A stretch of 64,000 nucleotides of DNA from JAZRWQ01 sp045541395. GTDB lineage: Bacteria; Bacillota; Clostridia; Oscillospirales; UMGS1783. Shown here piece by piece: positions 60,871-64,000 of this stretch; position 1 is the first letter of the stretch, and the number at the start of each line of letters is the position of its first letter. Below the pieces are notes generated by a model that was not told the DNA's origin, ran no database searches, and saw only the letters and a list, made by a program, of their open reading frames with translations. The stretch is taken from NCBI GenBank assembly GCA_045541395.1, contig JAZQIZ010000001.1, positions 124,001 through 188,000 of the forward strand, given 5' to 3'. The position numbers were made by a program, and so were the translations under genes.

Positions 60871-62124
60871 ATGAGTGCAGAAGATAATAATTTGGTGCAG
60901 GATCCAATTGTGCCGGAATCAAAAAAAAGAACCTCTGCAAAAATTATAATCATTGTAATAATTGCTTCAGTTTTATTTATAGCTGTTTCTTGTGCTAGTT
61001 TTTATTATTTTTCCGAATATATATTGGATGTTTTAAATGAAGAATACAATAATGGCGCCCCTGATTCAATTCCTGAACCGGACGTTGAAAACAGTCCACT
61101 ACCCGAAAGTAAGCCGAAACCAGATAGTTCTGCTAAGGATAACGTATTTGCAGATAAAGAAAGTTTACCTGATGGTGAAATGTTATTATCTCAGTTGCCT
61201 GACAGTGAATCAGTTTCTCCGTACAGTATAAGTGAAATTTTTGAACAGGTATCTCCTTCTGTTGTTGTGGTTGTTGGCGAGGATGCTGACGGAACCTCTA
61301 TTGGCACAGGTGTGATAATGAGTTCTGATGGTTACATTATTACCAATGAGCACGTTGTTGGTGATGCGGAAATTTTATACATTATAATGTATGATGAGAT
61401 TCCTTATAGTGCTAAAATTGTTGATATGGACGCAGATAGCGATATAGCTCTACTAAAAATAGAAGCACAAGGGCTTATACCGGCTCAGTTTGGTGATTCG
61501 GAATCAGTTAAAATAGGGGAGTCTGTTGTTACTATAGGTACTCCATACGGTATAGAATATGCGCAGACAGTCACAAACGGTATTGTTTCGGGAATACGTT
61601 CCGGTGTTTACGTAAATCAGCGAAAAATTGAGCTTCTGCAAACCAATGCACAGCTTAATCCGGGTAATTCGGGCGGTCCGCTTATAAATATGTACGGTCA
61701 GGTAATTGGAATTAATGTTTCAAAAATAATGTCTGACGGTGAGGATACTTATGAAGGTATGGGATTTTCTATTCCCACTTCCCATGTTCAAGTTATTGTA
61801 AATGGATTTCTAAGCGGTGAAAAGCCTGTTGGAAAGCCTGTACTTGGTCTTAATATTGTTTATCTCGACAAAGAGACAGCACTGCTTAATGAACTAACCG
61901 AAGGCGCCTACGTTGTTTCTATTGATACCGACAGTTCCGCCTATAAATGCGGATTGAGAGCAGGTGACGTTATTATTACCTTAAACGGTAAATCTTTTAC
62001 GGATACCAACGGATTTGTTGCTGAAAAAGATAAATTTGCACCAGGTGATTATATTGAAATTGTCTATTGGCGAAATGGGAAAACAAAAACAGTGGACGTT
62101 CAATTAATGGAAGATATGACTTAA
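60871..62124 (+). CDS. HtrA/DegP-family serine protease
   Basis: A 417-residue membrane-anchored protease that degrades damaged envelope proteins. One helix (about residues 25-50) is followed by an acidic, Pro-rich linker, a trypsin-like domain and one PDZ domain. The triad is His161 in NEHVVG, Asp191 in DSDIALL and Ser267 in NPGNSGGPL. ATG 60871 has AAAGGAGA upstream. It shares the operon with the two-component system, a common arrangement for envelope stress control. Confidence 0.93.
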   Translation: MSAEDNNLVQDPIVPESKKRTSAKIIIIVIIASVLFIAVSCASFYYFSEYILDVLNEEYNNGAPDSIPEPDVENSPLPESKPKPDSSAKDNVFADKESLPDGEMLLSQLPDSESVSPYSISEIFEQVSPSVVVVVGEDADGTSIGTGVIMSSDGYIITNEHVVGDAEILYIIMYDEIPYSAKIVDMDADSDIALLKIEAQGLIPAQFGDSESVKIGESVVTIGTPYGIEYAQTVTNGIVSGIRSGVYVNQRKIELLQTNAQLNPGNSGGPLINMYGQVIGINVSKIMSDGEDTYEGMGFSIPTSHVQVIVNGFLSGEKPVGKPVLGLNIVYLDKETALLNELTEGAYVVSIDTDSSAYKCGLRAGDVIITLNGKSFTDTNGFVAEKDKFAPGDYIEIVYWRNGKTKTVDVQLMEDMT

Positions 62125-62155
62125 AAAAATGCTGACCACTTGGTCAGCATTTTTA
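62123..62155. terminator. Bidirectional terminator after the protease gene
   Basis: ATGCTGACCA and TGGTCAGCAT (62129-62150) form a 10-bp stem flanked by an A-run and a T-run. It also ends the convergent radical SAM operon. Confidence 0.88.
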
Positions 62156-62752
62156 TACTTTCTGTCTAACTCGTAACTTTACTCCGACTTCCTTTGCAAT
62201 TTTCTCGCATTTATGAATCTCTTCTTCATTTATAATATCCACAATACTGAAAACTACCTCAGGTACATAATCTTTGCAGCTCTTTGCAAATTCGATAATT
62301 GCAGGGAATGCTTTTAATCCGTAAACACTCTCACATATAGCATTGTAGTCTTCTGCATTAGATGCATTAAGACTTATGGATACACAGTCTATTAAGCCTT
62401 TAAATTGCTTTGAAATACCTGCATAATTTATAAGTTCCCCTTGGCCGTTGGTATTAATACGAATTGGCAGGGAAGGGAATTTAGCTTTAATTTGACGGCT
62501 TATTTCAACAACCGCATCAAATCGTATCAAAGGTTCACCGTAACCGCAAAATACGACTTCTTTATAGGAGGAAAGATCTCTGCTAAAAACATCTTCAGAT
62601 ATTTCGTGAATAGATGGTTCATATTCCAGCCATAGTGAATCGCTTCCGTATGCACCGTCTGCGTTTCTGCGAATACAAAAGCAGCAATCGTTTGTACATC
62701 TGTTTGTAATATTTAAATATAAACTATCGTCTACAAGATATGAAATAGTCAT
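62153..62752 (-). CDS. TatD-linked radical SAM protein
   Basis: A short 199-residue radical SAM protein. The cluster motif C-x3-C-x2-C lies in NRCTNDCCFCIR at residues 17-28, and VVFCGYGEPLIR near residue 66 holds the GGE-like SAM loop. It has no auxiliary cluster. Its place directly after tatD matches a known family of TatD-associated radical SAM proteins of unknown reaction. It starts one base after the tatD stop. Target unknown; a nucleic-acid or peptide modification is possible. Confidence 0.88.
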   Translation of the reverse strand: MTISYLVDDSLYLNITNRCTNDCCFCIRRNADGAYGSDSLWLEYEPSIHEISEDVFSRDLSSYKEVVFCGYGEPLIRFDAVVEISRQIKAKFPSLPIRINTNGQGELINYAGISKQFKGLIDCVSISLNASNAEDYNAICESVYGLKAFPAIIEFAKSCKDYVPEVVFSIVDIINEEEIHKCEKIAKEVGVKLRVRQKV

Positions 62753-62753
62753 A

Positions 62754-63524
62754 TTATTTTATACGCTCCATTCTATAAATTTTTTTACCGTTTTCCATGG
62801 TAATACGTTCAACTTCCTCTATTGACATACCCCAAAGATCAGCGATCTGATTCGCAACATATTGTACAAGAGATGGATCGTTTCTTTTCCCTCTGTGGGG
62901 TTCGGGAGTAAGATATGGACAATCAGTTTCAATTAAAACTCTGTCTTTAGGTACGTTTAAAAGAACCTCTCTGGTCTTGTGAGCATTTTTGAAGGTTGCA
63001 ACTCCGTTAAATGAGAGATAATATCCCATATCAACAAGTATCCTTGCAGTTTCGCTGCTTCCGGAATAGGAATGAACGATACCTATGACCTCAGGATATT
63101 CTTTTAAAATTTCAATAGTATCTTGAGTAGCTTCCCGGCTGTGTATAACAACAGGCATATTTAGTTTTTTTGCAATATCCATTTGGGCCCTGAAAACTTT
63201 AGCCTGTACATTTTTTGGAGAATTATCATAATGATAATCTAGCCCTATTTCTCCAATAGCAACAACCTTGTCTTCTTTAGCTAAATCTTCAATTTCTTTC
63301 AGCATCTCATATGTTACTTCTTTGGCCCAATGAGGGTGAATTCCAACGGTAGCAAAAATAAATGGATATTCTTTTGCTAGGGCAATAGATTCTTTTGAAG
63401 CCTCTACGCTGTCTCCAATATTAACTACAGTTGATACATTTTTTGAGGGGAGCAATGAAATCAAAGCTCCCCTATCATCGTCAAAACGGTTATCATTTAA
63501 ATGCGCGTGTGTGTCAAATAACAT
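62754..63524 (-). CDS. tatD: TatD-family metal-dependent hydrolase (DNase)
   Basis: A 256-residue amidohydrolase-fold protein. FDTHAHLND (HxH), GEIGLDYHYDNSP, VVIHSREATQDT, IVHSYSGS and IETDCPYLTPEPHRGKRNDP are the TatD family motifs and supply the metal ligands. TatD proteins cut DNA and take part in quality control and repair. It lies two bases after metG, a very common neighbour pair in Firmicutes. Confidence 0.95.
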   Translation of the reverse strand: MLFDTHAHLNDNRFDDDRGALISLLPSKNVSTVVNIGDSVEASKESIALAKEYPFIFATVGIHPHWAKEVTYEMLKEIEDLAKEDKVVAIGEIGLDYHYDNSPKNVQAKVFRAQMDIAKKLNMPVVIHSREATQDTIEILKEYPEVIGIVHSYSGSSETARILVDMGYYLSFNGVATFKNAHKTREVLLNVPKDRVLIETDCPYLTPEPHRGKRNDPSLVQYVANQIADLWGMSIEEVERITMENGKKIYRMERIK

Positions 63525-63526
63525 AA

Positions 63527-64000
63527 TTATCTAATCTTTGCTCCGTTTTCAATGGCTTCATCAACAAATATTACGTGCACCGAACCATCTTTATTTTCTG
63601 CTGCGAGAATCATGCCGTTGCTTTCAACTCCGCAAAGAACAGCAGGCTTAAGATTATCTACTACAATTATCTTTTTGCCAATAAGTTCTTCTGATTTATA
63701 GTATTTAGCTATTCCGGATGCTACGGTTCTGGGTTTGCTTGTACCATCATTTAAGGTTAATTTTAATAATTTCTTTGCTTTAGGAACGTTTTCACATGCT
63801 GTTATTTGTGCTACGCGTAAACCTACTTTTGCAAATTCATCAATTGAGATTTCGGGAAGAGTAACAATATTGTTTTCTTCCTTCTGTGCTTCCTTAATTG
63901 CTGCTGCCTTTTCTTCAGCAATTTCTTTTAAAACTTTTTCTGCGTCAATTCTTGCAAATAAAGGCTTTGCGTCACTAACGCTATATTCTTTAACCTGCCC
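63527..64000 (-). CDS. metG: Methionyl-tRNA synthetase, C-terminal part
   Basis: I translated the minus strand in from the window edge: about 157 residues are open to the stop at 63527-63529. The end is the C-terminal tRNA-binding (OB-fold) domain of bacterial MetRS: FAKVGLRVAQITACENVPKAKKLLKLTLNDG, VASGIAKYY, VVDNLKPAVLCGVESNGMILAA and ENGAKIR. The catalytic core lies outside the window. It is the first visible gene of a metG-tatD-radical SAM operon. Confidence 0.93.
   Translation of the reverse strand, partial: GQVKEYSVSDAKPLFARIDAEKVLKEIAEEKAAAIKEAQKEENNIVTLPEISIDEFAKVGLRVAQITACENVPKAKKLLKLTLNDGTSKPRTVASGIAKYYKSEELIGKKIIVVDNLKPAVLCGVESNGMILAAENKDGSVHVIFVDEAIENGAKIR

Overview
The window is AT-rich DNA from a sporulating, strictly anaerobic member of the Firmicutes (class Clostridia), most likely a gut or gut-like commensal. 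Evidence: a spoIIGA-sigE-sigG sporulation block, an Rnf complex, ferredoxin-dependent indolepyruvate oxidoreductase, formate-tetrahydrofolate ligase, a corrinoid methyltransferase cluster, a cytoplasmic GH2 glycosidase, strong AAGGAGG-type ribosome binding sites, and sigma-A promoters with near-consensus boxes 17 bp apart. No phage, insertion sequence or CRISPR array is visible. It reads as an ordered chromosomal region dominated by biosynthetic operons.

Layout. 1-3272 (minus): membrane O-acyltransferase (cut by the window edge), lipoprotein, metallo-beta-lactamase-fold hydrolase and acyl-ACP thioesterase. 3335-13624 (plus): arginine operon argC-J-B-D-F-carA-carB, with two ARG-box-like operators at its promoter. 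13669-26800 (plus): purine operon purE-C-F-M-N-O-H(AICARFT only)-D-L-fhs, preceded by a ZTP (pfl) riboswitch and a terminator. 26834-32601 (minus): arylpyruvate operon with an acyl-CoA ligase, iorA, iorB, paaK and an ACT-domain gene. 32734-41037 (plus): complete histidine operon hisZ-G-D-C-B-H-A-F-IE-K, followed by a GH2 gene. 42814-47432 (minus): corrinoid methyltransferase cluster, with a divergent PocR/AraC-type regulator. 48854-49163 (minus): tRNA-Gly, tRNA-Arg and tRNA-His. 49215-51670 (plus): spoIIGA, sigE, sigG. 51736-56880 (plus): rnfCDGEAB. 56918-58513 (minus): an XRE regulator, tmRNA and smpB. 58540-62124 (plus): two-component system and an HtrA protease. 62153-64000 (minus): a TatD-linked radical SAM protein, tatD and the 3' end of metG.

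The most unusual biology is in nitrogen handling. The arginine-operon CarA has lost the glutaminase cysteine (Gly243) and the catalytic histidine (Tyr326). PurF lacks its N-terminal nucleophilic cysteine (Gly2) but keeps its PRPP site and the cysteines expected to bind its Fe-S cluster. In the same window PurL and HisH keep intact glutaminases. This suggests that carbamoyl phosphate and phosphoribosylamine are made from free ammonia. In addition, CarB is fused in frame to a diaminopimelate epimerase (DapF) domain that keeps the substrate-binding motifs and one catalytic cysteine but has Ala at the other.

The energy genes fit together: IOR and other oxidoreductases reduce ferredoxin, Rnf turns this into an ion gradient, and fhs plus the corrinoid cluster feed one-carbon metabolism. 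Fhs also supplies formyl groups to PurN and the AICAR transformylase, and ZTP accumulation (low formyl-folate) would switch the same operon on.
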